Source of the DNA: Butyrivibrio sp.
GTDB lineage: Bacteria; Bacillota; Clostridia; Lachnospirales; Lachnospiraceae
Assembly (NCBI GenBank): GCA_017620235.1
Contig: JAFZQT010000026.1
Span: forward strand, 1-52,327
Reading direction: 5' to 3'
Length of the DNA stretch: 52,327 nt
The notes below the pieces were generated by a model. The model saw only the letters and a program-made list of their open reading frames with translations, was not told the DNA's origin and searched no databases. Made by a program: the position numbers and the translations under genes. This document shows positions 17,692-25,094 of the stretch, in pieces (within the stretch, counting starts at the first letter, position 1; every line of letters starts with the position of its first letter).

Positions 17692-18681
17692 TTACCCCCA
17701 TCCATTGTTGTTATCCTTGAATTTCTTGGCGGCTTTGGCCCACTTGGAGATTGCCTTTTTCTTTGCGTAGTTGTTTCTATTCTCCTGCCCCAAAGATTTG
17801 TATAGCATATATCTGTCCGGATCAAGTTCGCCGCTTTCGATAGCTGCCTTGATAGCGCATCCCGGCTCAGTTTCATGTTTACAGTCGCTGAACCTGCAAC
17901 AGCTTTCCAGCTCTATGATGTCCGAAAATGTGTTGTCCAGTCCCTCATCAATCTGAGCCATCCCAAGCTCTCTCATACCGGGCGTGTCGATGATTGCTAC
18001 TCCGTTATCCAACATGATCAGCTGTCTGTGAGTCGTCGTGTGTCTTCCGGTCGAATCATAAGACCTGATTTCTGAAGTTTTCATTATCTCCTTGCCACAG
18101 ATGGCATTTAGTAATGTTGATTTTCCTGCACCTGAGGAACCCATAAAGCAGACGGTCGTTCCCGGAATCAGATACTCATCAAGTTCCTCAAGACCGATTC
18201 CATAAATTGCTGAGATGGCATGGACTCTGACTTGATCTGAAATTGATTCCACTTCTCTTATATATCTTCCAACGTTATTGCACAGGTCAGATTTGGAAAG
18301 AACCACCACAGGGATTGAATTTCCCTGAAGAACAACACTGACGTATCTGGCGATTCGGTTATAGCTGTAGTCTTCATTCAGTGATGTGACAATAAAGGTG
18401 TAGTCCACGTTTGCAACCATATACTGCATTGTGGCAGTCTTGGCCTGATCCGGTCTTGTCAGGAAGCTGCTTCTTTCACATACAGACAGAATCATAGAAT
18501 CCCCGATCGGATTATAAGCAAATGTAACATAGTCTCCCACAACCGGAAGCTTGTCGGCGCTTTCGTTATAAAAAGAGCCTTTGAGCTTAGCCGGAATGTC
18601 TTTTTCAAAAATCTTATCGTATAGCTGTTCTTCTGAATCTCGGAAATCCTGCCAAGTCTCTCCTTGTGAAGCCACTGACAA
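17692..18681 (-). CDS. rsgA: Ribosome small-subunit-dependent GTPase RsgA (N-terminus in another frame)
   Basis: A circularly permuted GTPase: LSKSDL (G4) comes before the P-loop GSSGAGKST (G1), then DTPGMRE (G3), and a C-terminal Zn site with C-x(4)-C-x-H-x(6)-C in CCRFSDCKHETEPGC. The OB-fold end (LPVVGDYVTF) is present. The frame's only upstream start is a TTG at 18681 with no good ribosome site, and its first ~30 codons do not look like an OB fold. The missing N-terminal strands (GRISEIQKNSYTI) are instead encoded at the end of the overlapping acetyltransferase frame, so the true N-terminus is probably joined by a frameshift near 18600-18612. RsgA matures the 30S subunit. Confidence 0.85.
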   Translation of the reverse strand: MSVASQGETWQDFRDSEEQLYDKIFEKDIPAKLKGSFYNESADKLPVVGDYVTFAYNPIGDSMILSVCERSSFLTRPDQAKTATMQYMVANVDYTFIVTSLNEDYSYNRIARYVSVVLQGNSIPVVVLSKSDLCNNVGRYIREVESISDQVRVHAISAIYGIGLEELDEYLIPGTTVCFMGSSGAGKSTLLNAICGKEIMKTSEIRSYDSTGRHTTTHRQLIMLDNGVAIIDTPGMRELGMAQIDEGLDNTFSDIIELESCCRFSDCKHETEPGCAIKAAIESGELDPDRYMLYKSLGQENRNNYAKKKAISKWAKAAKKFKDNNNGWG

Positions 18682-19277
18682 GAGAGCTTAAGGGGCTTGT
18701 AGTACGGGAAGTTCTTAGTGAACTCCTCAATCTCTGCTTCATCCTCGCACTCCTCAAAAACAGGTGCCTCATAAAACTTACCATGGATATCTTCAAAACC
18801 GTCGTTCAACGGATATGCCATGAATGCATCAAAATTACCGTCATCTCCGTGCTCGATTCCAAAATTATCGCAGGTAATAAAGCCGTGCTTAGGATAGTAG
18901 TCAGGCTCTCCGCACATTATAATGCCCTTGTAGCCTGCTGCCTTTGCAGCATCTGTAACTTCCGCAAGCATCTTTCCGCCAATGCCCATGCTAAAGCATG
19001 TAGGCTCTACAGCCACAGGTCCGATGGTCAGAACCTCATGTTCAATATCACCGTCAACAACTCTTGCTTTTGAAACAAAGACAGCTCCGACAATCTGTCC
19101 GTCCATCTCTGCCACTCTGCTAAGCTCGGGAAGATACTCTTTTGCATCTCTGAGTTTATGCACCATCAGGTGCTCATTGCATCCGGGTCCGTGAATATTC
19201 CAGAATGCTCTCATTACCATGTGTTCTGTGTTGTAAAAATCTTCTTTTGTTTCTTTTCTGATAGTTATATTATTCAT
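18492..19277 (-). CDS. YhbS-like GNAT acetyltransferase, frame runs into RsgA N-terminus
   Basis: 261 residues from the ATG at 19277 (GGAG upstream; an alternative ATG at 19313). GNAT motifs: IGPVAVEPTCFSMGIGGKML and GEPDYYPKHGF. The family body ends near KPLKLSCQWL. The next residues, GRISEIQKNSYTI, look like the first OB-fold strand of RsgA, and the last ~40 residues are an out-of-frame reading of the rsgA gene. A one-base change in ATTTTTGAAAAAG (about 18600-18612) would fuse the two into a single polypeptide. It lies behind the attenuator-like leader. Confidence 0.75.
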   Translation of the reverse strand: MNNITIRKETKEDFYNTEHMVMRAFWNIHGPGCNEHLMVHKLRDAKEYLPELSRVAEMDGQIVGAVFVSKARVVDGDIEHEVLTIGPVAVEPTCFSMGIGGKMLAEVTDAAKAAGYKGIIMCGEPDYYPKHGFITCDNFGIEHGDDGNFDAFMAYPLNDGFEDIHGKFYEAPVFEECEDEAEIEEFTKNFPYYKPLKLSCQWLHKERLGRISEIQKNSYTIRFLKKTFRLSSKALFITKAPTSFRLWETMLHLLIIRSGIL

Positions 19278-19339
19278 TGCTGTTTTTTCTCCATTATTTT
19301 TCGCGTTTTTCATAGTGTCTTTTCCCTAAAAAAGGGCAT

Positions 19340-19369
19340 AAAAAGACCGTGACGAAAAAAGCCACGGTC
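19340..19369 (-). terminator. Intrinsic terminator/attenuator in the leader of the GNAT-rsgA unit
   Basis: On the minus strand a 7-bp stem GACCGTG / CACGGTC closes an 11-base loop and is followed by five T. It sits between the leader ORF and the acetyltransferase start, inside the transcript that begins near 19502, so it can act as an attenuator. Confidence 0.75.
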
Positions 19370-19378
19370 GAAGTTGCA

Positions 19379-19460
19379 AATATAGAATAGAACTTAGTCT
19401 AATATATCAAAATAGGCATACCGAGGCCATCATTCTATATTCAGTTACAATCTCTATTCT
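19379..19460 (-). promoter_or_regulatory. Competing inverted repeats in the leader RNA
   Basis: AATATAGAAT (19379-19388) pairs perfectly with ATTCTATATT (19432-19441). The overlapping AGAATAGA (19384-19391) pairs with TCTATTCT (19453-19460). The two pairings exclude each other and overlap the leader ORF, the layout expected for a ribosome-controlled RNA switch. Confidence 0.5.
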
Positions 19461-19472
19461 CATTGCACTCAT
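19407..19472 (-). CDS. Leader ORF (21 residues) before the GNAT-rsgA unit
   Basis: A 22-codon frame from ATG 19472 to TGA 19407, with GAGG 11 bases upstream. It begins MSAMRIEIV and ends ASVCLF. It lies about 30 bases after the predicted transcription start and is followed by a terminator, so it is a candidate regulatory peptide whose translation decides readthrough. Its short length means the coding call rests on context, not on homology. Confidence 0.5.
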   Translation of the reverse strand: MSAMRIEIVTEYRMMASVCLF

Positions 19473-19508
19473 TATTATGATTACCTCGCTTTCCTTTTTT
19501 ATATATTG

Positions 19509-19538
19509 ATATTAGTGCATTTTTAGGGTATTTGTCAA
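19509..19538 (-). promoter_or_regulatory. Promoter of the GNAT-rsgA leader transcript
   Basis: Minus strand: -35 TTGACA (19538-19533), an 18-bp spacer, -10 TAATAT (19514-19509). The predicted start near 19502 gives a leader of roughly 190 bases or more before the first large gene. Confidence 0.8.
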
Positions 19539-19587
19539 TTTTTTGCATAAAATCGGAGGATTATTATGACCTCTCCTATCACATATC

Positions 19588-20643
19588 TCATTTGTGTGAT
19601 CCGGCATATTTTACATACGCATCTGTAAATCCACTTGCCTTAGCCTTATCAAGCGCCTCGTTGGCCTCTTCTTCCGTTGTAAAAAGACCTGCCGTCACAA
19701 CATAATACGGTTCGGGATTCAGTTCCTCAAAATCGGGAGTATATACTACCGAACAATTATTGAAGCCTGCTTCCTTGAGCGCACTTAACGTTTCATCACA
19801 GTCTTTTTCGTCCTTGAAAGCTTTAATGAACACACCATAGTACTTATCACCTGTAACTTTGTTAATACTTATAGATGTTATGACCATTCCATACTTTGAT
19901 TCACTATTCGGCTCAAGTTCATATGTTGCCACATAGTTTGAATAATCGGGCTTTTGCTCCAGTTCTCCCCAGTATCCCCAGAACACATTGACCTTTCCGA
20001 TATACTTGCCATTCTCTTCAGTGACCGTGCATTCCTGGTTCTTAAAATCTGTCTCTGTTTCTACCTCCTTATCGATGATCAGCGCACATGACTCGTTTCC
20101 CGTTTTGTACAATACTGCATCATGAAGATCGCACATAGGTCCTGACGGAAGCTCTCCCAAGTCGGCCTTGGTTCCGAAAAGATCAAGACAGTTTTTATCA
20201 ACATCTTTTTTAGACACCGATATACCATGGAATCCATCGCCGTTAGGTCCTGTCTCGGCACTTTTATCCTCGGAAACGCCTCCGGTGCCAAGAACGAAAG
20301 TACTGTCGATTACACCATCCGGCTCACAGGCAAGTACAGCGGCTCTTATCTTTTCTTCACCTGTTAGTTCCAGCTTAATTTCTCCGGCTTCCTGAGGACT
20401 GTATTCAGCCTCTTTCATCATCGAAGCCCACAGAAAACTGCTAAGAGCATCACTCATTTCCTTAAGCGACTTTTCTGCAGCTGCAGTATCGAATTCCGCC
20501 GTCTTCTCAAGCTCATTCTCTACTGTCTTTTCTTCTTTCTTTGCCTGATCGGTGGTATCTGCAGCATCGCTCTGCCCGCATCCTGCAAAAATACCGCACA
20601 TCATAAGACAAATTATAATTGCAACAATCGTTTTTTTCTTCAT
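19588..20643 (-). CDS. Lipoprotein with C-terminal SPOR-like repeats
   Basis: 351 residues. Signal peptide and lipobox (GIFAGCG, Cys ~22), then an acidic disordered linker (~25-55), a central beta-rich domain (~60-265), and two SPOR-like units at the end: YYGVFIKAFKDEKDCDETLS and YYVVTAGLFTTEEEANEALD. SPOR domains bind glycan chains lacking stem peptides, so a role near the cell wall is likely. The central domain is unassigned. It is followed by the leader promoter of the next unit and appears monocistronic. Confidence 0.8.
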   Translation of the reverse strand: MKKKTIVAIIICLMMCGIFAGCGQSDAADTTDQAKKEEKTVENELEKTAEFDTAAAEKSLKEMSDALSSFLWASMMKEAEYSPQEAGEIKLELTGEEKIRAAVLACEPDGVIDSTFVLGTGGVSEDKSAETGPNGDGFHGISVSKKDVDKNCLDLFGTKADLGELPSGPMCDLHDAVLYKTGNESCALIIDKEVETETDFKNQECTVTEENGKYIGKVNVFWGYWGELEQKPDYSNYVATYELEPNSESKYGMVITSISINKVTGDKYYGVFIKAFKDEKDCDETLSALKEAGFNNCSVVYTPDFEELNPEPYYVVTAGLFTTEEEANEALDKAKASGFTDAYVKYAGSHK

Positions 20644-20672
20644 CTTTTACTCTTTCCCACTATAACCTGTTA

Positions 20673-21440
20673 TTATTTGATCATTTCCCCTACTTTTGCT
20701 GTCGGCTTAACTGTCATTTCCACCCATGCCGGCAAAAATCCACTCTTTATGGCATTTCTCATTGATCTGATATTGGACCAGGCAGAACAATAAAACGGAA
20801 CTTTATCACGCTTTAAAATCTCAAGCGCAAGCCTTGATGTTAACGCCGATGCTATTCCTTTTCTTCGATACTCAGGTAAAACATCAACTCCTATCTGCCA
20901 CATTTCATTTGCATCCGAGGAACAGCCGGCTAGTCCGACCAGATTCTCTCCATCATATGCTCCTACTGCAAGCACATCCAGATTTTTTCTATAGCTACAC
21001 AATGCATTTGACCATTCCGGCAAATAGAGTCCTTCAAAATCTTTCGGACTCAATACGCGCAGTTCATAAGCACACGGCAAGCTTGTCAATCTGTTAAGAT
21101 CAGGAAGATAATACTCTGCCATAAAACAAACGGTGTACCCCTTTGGCTCAATTTGCTTGTTCAGCCAATACATATAAGGAGTCTCGAAGCAGTGATAAAA
21201 CTCAAATTTCTTTATATACTCGCCCAGTATTTCGAATAATTCTTCTGAAGCTGCCGCAACCACGTTATTTCCATATGATATAAAATTGCCTTCTATCGGC
21301 AGTTCATAATATCTTTTTGCGTCCTGCCCCAGCCTGAACGGAACGATCACATTTGTATCTAAAAGAAAATCCTCCGGCCTGCAACCGATATCTTCCGCAG
21401 ATTGTCGCATCGCAATCTGTAACAATTCGTTATTTGTCAT
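20673..21440 (-). CDS. GNAT acetyltransferase
   Basis: 255 residues. The N-terminal ~140 residues are a variable region (MTNNELLQIAMRQSAEDIGC...), as in the GNATs often called GCN5-related with an N-terminal substrate domain. The catalytic half has VLAVGAYDGENLVGLAGCSS, IGVDVLPEYRRKGIASAL (acetyl-CoA loop RRKGIA) and SAWSNIRSMRNAIKSGFLPA. The substrate is unknown. It is 29 bases upstream of the SPOR-like lipoprotein and may be in one transcript with it. Confidence 0.85.
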   Translation of the reverse strand: MTNNELLQIAMRQSAEDIGCRPEDFLLDTNVIVPFRLGQDAKRYYELPIEGNFISYGNNVVAAASEELFEILGEYIKKFEFYHCFETPYMYWLNKQIEPKGYTVCFMAEYYLPDLNRLTSLPCAYELRVLSPKDFEGLYLPEWSNALCSYRKNLDVLAVGAYDGENLVGLAGCSSDANEMWQIGVDVLPEYRRKGIASALTSRLALEILKRDKVPFYCSAWSNIRSMRNAIKSGFLPAWVEMTVKPTAKVGEMIK

Positions 21441-21470
21441 CGTTTCACCTTCCCACTATCATAGAACAAA

Positions 21471-21626
21471 GAGTCGCTCGCGACTCTTTCGCGCGCGAGC
21501 GGTATTGCGAAGCAATAAATTACCTTTACGCGAGCTGCGCATCCTGCGGAGCATTTTTATATCATAGGAAAGCAATTTCCTGTGATATAAAAACGACAAA
21601 GCAGCTACCTCTTTCGAACTAGCTGC
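21471..21626. repeat. Cluster of four hairpins (REP-like intergenic element)
   Basis: In 156 bases: GAGTCG/CGACTC (21471-21486); TATTGC/GCAATA (21503-21517); an 18-bp stem with one mismatch, arms 21554-21571 and 21576-21593, loop GCAA; and GCAGCTA/TAGCTGC (21601-21626). The last one, followed by T-rich sequence on the minus strand, may terminate the nitroreductase gene. The whole resembles composite palindromic intergenic repeats found in multiple copies in bacterial genomes. Confidence 0.65.
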
Positions 21627-21642
21627 CCATAATTTTATGTAA

Positions 21643-22311
21643 TTACACTCTTCTACACTTATGGCCTGATGCCGCCTCAAAATTATATCTGACTATGCCA
21701 AGATCTAGCTTTGTAAGCGGTCCGAATCCCGCTTTTATCGTAGCATCTTCTCCGTCAATGTTTATAAAGAACTTCTGCTGGTTTACAGCTGTCGGAGCCA
21801 AAAGAGCTGCTTCTACGCCCTCTTTAAACCATGACGGCATATCATTTTCCGAAACGCCGCAAAGCTTTGAAAGCTCTTTTGATTTATGGTTAACTCCGTC
21901 TGTAAGGCCATAACCAATTGAAATCACACAGACAATCTTCTCACCAGCATCAATATGAGCCTTACACTTTCCACGTCCATATGTTCCGGCAACCCAGCAC
22001 GTCCTGAGTCCCAGCATCTGTGCTTCGAGAACTATCTTTTCACCATAATAACCCGCAATCTCATCAAGGTTCGAAAGCTTCTTCGATCCCACAACTGCAA
22101 TATAATTATTTACACCTGTAAATTTCCCATAATGACTTAAAAATGTATCAAAACACTCGGGATCATCCATTACAAGCTGCATATGGAGGCCGCTCTCTTT
22201 ATTGCATTCCTGTATAAGCCCTTCAAGCGCAGTACGTACATCTCCCGATATGCGGTCGGGCGAATACTGCCTGACACTGTGTCTTTCTTTAATAGCCTGC
22301 TTAATATCCAT
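21643..22311 (-). CDS. Nitroreductase-family flavoprotein
   Basis: 222 residues. The N-terminal KQAIKERHSVRQYSPD is the FMN-binding start of the nitroreductase fold. VLEAQMLGLRTCWVAGTYGR and the later VEAALLAPTAVNQQKFFI (a second FMN contact) follow, with a TM-nitroreductase (PF14512) layout in which the two halves of the family motif lie far apart. The substrate is unknown; such enzymes use NAD(P)H to reduce nitro compounds, quinones or flavins. It seems to be a single-gene unit. Confidence 0.88.
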   Translation of the reverse strand: MDIKQAIKERHSVRQYSPDRISGDVRTALEGLIQECNKESGLHMQLVMDDPECFDTFLSHYGKFTGVNNYIAVVGSKKLSNLDEIAGYYGEKIVLEAQMLGLRTCWVAGTYGRGKCKAHIDAGEKIVCVISIGYGLTDGVNHKSKELSKLCGVSENDMPSWFKEGVEAALLAPTAVNQQKFFINIDGEDATIKAGFGPLTKLDLGIVRYNFEAASGHKCRRV

Positions 22312-22370
22312 GTCCCCTCTAGCTCCCCTTTCATAAAAAAGCCAACAACACCGAGTAGTTTTTCAACATC

Positions 22371-22694
22371 TTACACTTCCGCCATATGCTTTATAACCAA
22401 TGCAATATATTCACTTCTATTATACAAAACTCTGCCTACTTCAACGCGTCCGGCTCTTATTCTATAAAACGCACTGTACTTTTTATGTGTCACATAATAT
22501 ATTCCTGTAAAAATGCCATCATAATATAGGCACTCACCTGTTTTGGGACGTTTACAGATTTTTTTCAACTTAACACGCAAATCTGAAATATACTGATCTG
22601 CAATATCAAAATCCTTAGATGCTTCATACACTTCATCCCACATTTGATCAAGGTCTGCCAACGCAACCGGTGAATAAACCAATTCGAATTCCAT
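22371..22694 (-). CDS. RelE/ParE-family toxin
   Basis: 107 residues from the ATG at 22694 (GGAAGGTG upstream; a TTG at 22703 is an alternative). The ParE fold is visible: FELVYSPVALADLDQMWDEVYE, a helical hairpin, CKRPKTGECLYYDGIFTGIYYVTHKKYSAFYRI and RVEVGRVLYNRSEY. ParE-like toxins act on gyrase and RelE-like ones cleave mRNA; sequence alone does not decide. It almost overlaps the antitoxin gene upstream, as is usual for a type II pair. Confidence 0.88.
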   Translation of the reverse strand: MEFELVYSPVALADLDQMWDEVYEASKDFDIADQYISDLRVKLKKICKRPKTGECLYYDGIFTGIYYVTHKKYSAFYRIRAGRVEVGRVLYNRSEYIALVIKHMAEV

Positions 22695-22695
22695 A

Positions 22696-22971
22696 TTAGC
22701 CAATCACCTTCCTGCGTCTATCCTTGAAATGCTTGTCCACTTCAGCATCGCTTATCCATCCATTCTCATCTCCGGAAGCAAAACCGGCATTAAGCTCACT
22801 CATAAGCTTTACCATTGCTCTAGCCTTGTCAAAGATCTCATCATCTTCAATTTTATGGATACTATATTCGCCATGACCATTCTTGGTAAGATAAACAGGT
22901 TTTCCAGCTTCAACTTTATCCAATACTTGCCCATAATTTCGCAATTCTGATATAGGTGCTATTACTGGCAT
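22696..22971 (-). CDS. Phd/YefM-family antitoxin
   Basis: 91 residues from the ATG at 22971 (GGAGG 6 bases upstream). The N-terminal MPVIAPISELRNYGQVLDKV and the GKPVYLTKNGHGEYSI segment are the Phd DNA-binding fold. The C-terminal tail, rich in charged residues and with DAEVDKHFKDRRRKVIG, should wrap the toxin. It binds its own promoter region in this family. Toxin and antitoxin genes are separated by one base in opposite reading order (antitoxin first). Confidence 0.88.
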   Translation of the reverse strand: MPVIAPISELRNYGQVLDKVEAGKPVYLTKNGHGEYSIHKIEDDEIFDKARAMVKLMSELNAGFASGDENGWISDAEVDKHFKDRRRKVIG

Positions 22972-23105
22972 ATAATCACCTCCGTTTCTCACCTTAATCA
23001 TACTTTGTTTCGATACATTATTCAATAAATTTTTCGAAAGATATGCAGAAAAATTTAAGTGTCATCATATACTTGCTAATTTACTCTTCTTTAAGCATAA
23101 CACTG

Positions 23106-23717
23106 TTATATCATTTTCCCCCCTGTCGCCTTAATAGCTCCTAAGCAATGTATTCTCACAACACGATTGTTGTCCGACTCCGATATTTTATACAATTGTT
23201 CGATATAAGGTCCGACAAACTCCGGTCTTCGTTTTCCAAGAACCCGGAAAATCTCAGGTGCCTCCATTCTAACCTTGTCATCCGCATCGTACAAAAGCTT
23301 TTCAAATACCGGCATATAATCTTTATAAATATCAGGAGTATTTGTCGCAATATTTTCAGAAGCCCAAATAAAGCTAAGCCTGGCCTTTGGTTCTTCATCA
23401 TCTGCAAATCGGAATAATTCTTCCCAATGCGCTTCGATCAAGTGATAATCAGCTCTGCCTATCCTTCCAAGTGCATTTACAGCTCTCTCCCGCAATAGCG
23501 GAGACTTACTTTTGCAAAAAGAGAATATATCAGGCACTGTGTCCTTTACTTCATCAGGATATAAAAACCCCATCTCACCAAGAAGCCATAGCGCCTTAGC
23601 TTTTATCTTTTCCGATTCATGCTCCAGAAGCGCGGCAACATACGAAATATTATCCTTCCACTTATCTTTATTCTTGGTCAATATTCCAAGTTCTTTATAA
23701 AGCTCATCTACAGTCAA
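23106..23717 (-). CDS. HEAT-repeat protein of the PadR/CPBP operon
   Basis: 203 residues if started at TTG 23717, which has GAGG 9 bases upstream and lies 11 bases after the PadR stop. The frame is open further upstream but overlaps padR. Helical pairs of ~30-37 residues repeat (IKAKALWLLGEMG, LRERAVNALGRIG, PKARLSFIWASENI, VRMEAPEIFRVLG, VRIHCLGAIKATG), a HEAT/PBS-lyase-like superhelix for binding a partner. No catalytic residue is seen. It is the third gene of a CPBP/PadR/HEAT operon. Confidence 0.75.
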   Translation of the reverse strand: MTVDELYKELGILTKNKDKWKDNISYVAALLEHESEKIKAKALWLLGEMGFLYPDEVKDTVPDIFSFCKSKSPLLRERAVNALGRIGRADYHLIEAHWEELFRFADDEEPKARLSFIWASENIATNTPDIYKDYMPVFEKLLYDADDKVRMEAPEIFRVLGKRRPEFVGPYIEQLYKISESDNNRVVRIHCLGAIKATGGKMI

Positions 23718-23728
23718 TTCTTCAATCC

Positions 23729-24241
23729 TCAAATATTTCCAGAAAAGTTTTCCAGTGTTTCTTTTTCCATTCTTATAATCTGAACCATCCTGTCTATAGC
23801 GCAAATCTCTCTGTAAGACACTTTGCTCTTTTGCATTATCTTCTTGTTTTCCAGAGTTCCTTTTTCGTACTCATCAAGAAGTCTTTTTCGTATACCGATT
23901 TCCTTCTCAAGTTCCTTCTTACTTAAAACGCTTGAATACATTACAGCCAGGCAAAACCACACCGAATCAAAATCAACTCTCTCAAACAATGCACATATAC
24001 TGCTTTTCAATTCCTCAAGGCCGCTTTCCGTAAGCTGATAGATTGCTTTTTTATCAGATTCACCTGTATTAGATATGTACTTCTTTTTTTCCAGTCTGAT
24101 ACAAGTCTCGTAAAGCGTGGTTGCGCCTATAGGAAACCAGTACTTCATATTCATTCTTTCAATCATCTTGAGCATATCATATGCATTCATTTCGCCTTTA
24201 CTAAGCATTCCCAAGATTACTATTGATGTTTTTGACAACAT
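23729..24241 (-). CDS. PadR-family transcriptional regulator
   Basis: 170 residues. The N-terminal winged helix has the PadR pattern LSKGEMNAYDMLKMIERMN, then TTLYETCIRLEKKKYI and the wing AIYQLTESGLEELK. The C-terminal part is a helical dimerisation arm. Its start lies inside the end of the CPBP protease gene (41-base overlap), so it is translationally coupled to it. A PadR-type palindromic operator sits over the operon promoter. Confidence 0.88.
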   Translation of the reverse strand: MLSKTSIVILGMLSKGEMNAYDMLKMIERMNMKYWFPIGATTLYETCIRLEKKKYISNTGESDKKAIYQLTESGLEELKSSICALFERVDFDSVWFCLAVMYSSVLSKKELEKEIGIRKRLLDEYEKGTLENKKIMQKSKVSYREICAIDRMVQIIRMEKETLENFSGNI

Positions 24242-24974
24242 TTTCGTTTTCCCTTTTCTTTCTAAATATAATCCACGATACAGATATGATAAGAATAATT
24301 ACTGCCATGATAAAAGAACTAAGATTCTTGATCTCTTCTCCCGCTTCTGAGGAAACAAGCACATCCCACAAAGCTCCCACTCCCCAGAAAAAAGGAAATA
24401 TTATGAGCAGATTCCCAGTTAAGTAAAATACCGAACAATACATAATTCCAACGAAAAACAAATGTACAAATTCAGGTTGAAATCCGGCGTGATGTAAAGA
24501 ATAAAACGCCGAAGTCAGTATAATTGCAGGTATTATTCCAAAAGATTTCTCAAAGCTCATCCTGAGGAAACCATAAATAAAAGTCATTTCAAATATGCCG
24601 GCAACAAGTATGTAAAAAGCTCCATAGAAATTTTGTAAAGAAATCGCATTTTCAGGAACCTGTTCTGACAAAAACATAGCAAGAAGCCCGCCTGCAAAGA
24701 TTATATTTAGTATAACACTGGCTAACCATTTTCGTTTTGTGAATCCCATATCCGCAACAACATTATCACCTTTTTTCTCTACATATATCGAGACGAAAAA
24801 TATCCCCAGCCCAAAGATCATCAGAAAATCCCTAAGTATAAACGAAATCACTATATCCACCACAGAATTGCCACTAAAAGGAATCATCAGGAGACTTAAA
24901 CCAATCATTACACCTCCTGCTAATACCGCTATTCCTGTCTCCATTGATACATTGAATCTAAATATCTTTTTCAT
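24201..24974 (-). CDS. CPBP-like intramembrane protease (degenerate EE motif)
   Basis: 257 residues with about seven membrane helices. The CPBP core is recognisable in FEMTFIYGFLRMSFEKSFG, HHAGFQPEFVHLFFVGIMY and FFWGVGALWDV. The usual Glu-Glu pair is Glu-Met and the Arg-Gly is Tyr-Gly, so proteolytic activity is doubtful. Such proteins serve in bacteriocin immunity or membrane protein processing. Gene order is CPBP, PadR, HEAT, with a PadR-type operator over the promoter. Confidence 0.75.
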   Translation of the reverse strand: MKKIFRFNVSMETGIAVLAGGVMIGLSLLMIPFSGNSVVDIVISFILRDFLMIFGLGIFFVSIYVEKKGDNVVADMGFTKRKWLASVILNIIFAGGLLAMFLSEQVPENAISLQNFYGAFYILVAGIFEMTFIYGFLRMSFEKSFGIIPAIILTSAFYSLHHAGFQPEFVHLFFVGIMYCSVFYLTGNLLIIFPFFWGVGALWDVLVSSEAGEEIKNLSSFIMAVIILIISVSWIIFRKKRENENVVKNINSNLGNA

Positions 24975-24997
24975 CTCAATTATCTCCTTTAGCTTTT

Positions 24998-25040
24998 ACT
25001 ACGTGTACGTAGTATACTACGCATACGTAGTGCTCGTCAA
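24998..25040 (-). promoter_or_regulatory. PadR-type double operator and promoter
   Basis: Two 16-bp palindromes, ACTACGTGTACGTAGT (24998-25013) and ACTACGCATACGTAGT (25016-25031), stand 18 bp apart. The -35 TTGACG (25040-25035) and -10 TATACT (25016-25011) on the minus strand, with an 18-bp spacer, fall within and between them. Regulator bound here would shut the CPBP/PadR/HEAT operon. Confidence 0.85.
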
Positions 25041-25094
25041 GGAATAAAAAAGAACAGCCATCTTTCGATAACTGCTCTAATTAATGTGCTATTC

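Noticed and set aside
21459-21680. 73-residue minus-strand frame across the hairpin cluster
   Set aside because: Its composition (Arg/Lys/Leu-rich) reflects the palindromes; it has no ribosome site.
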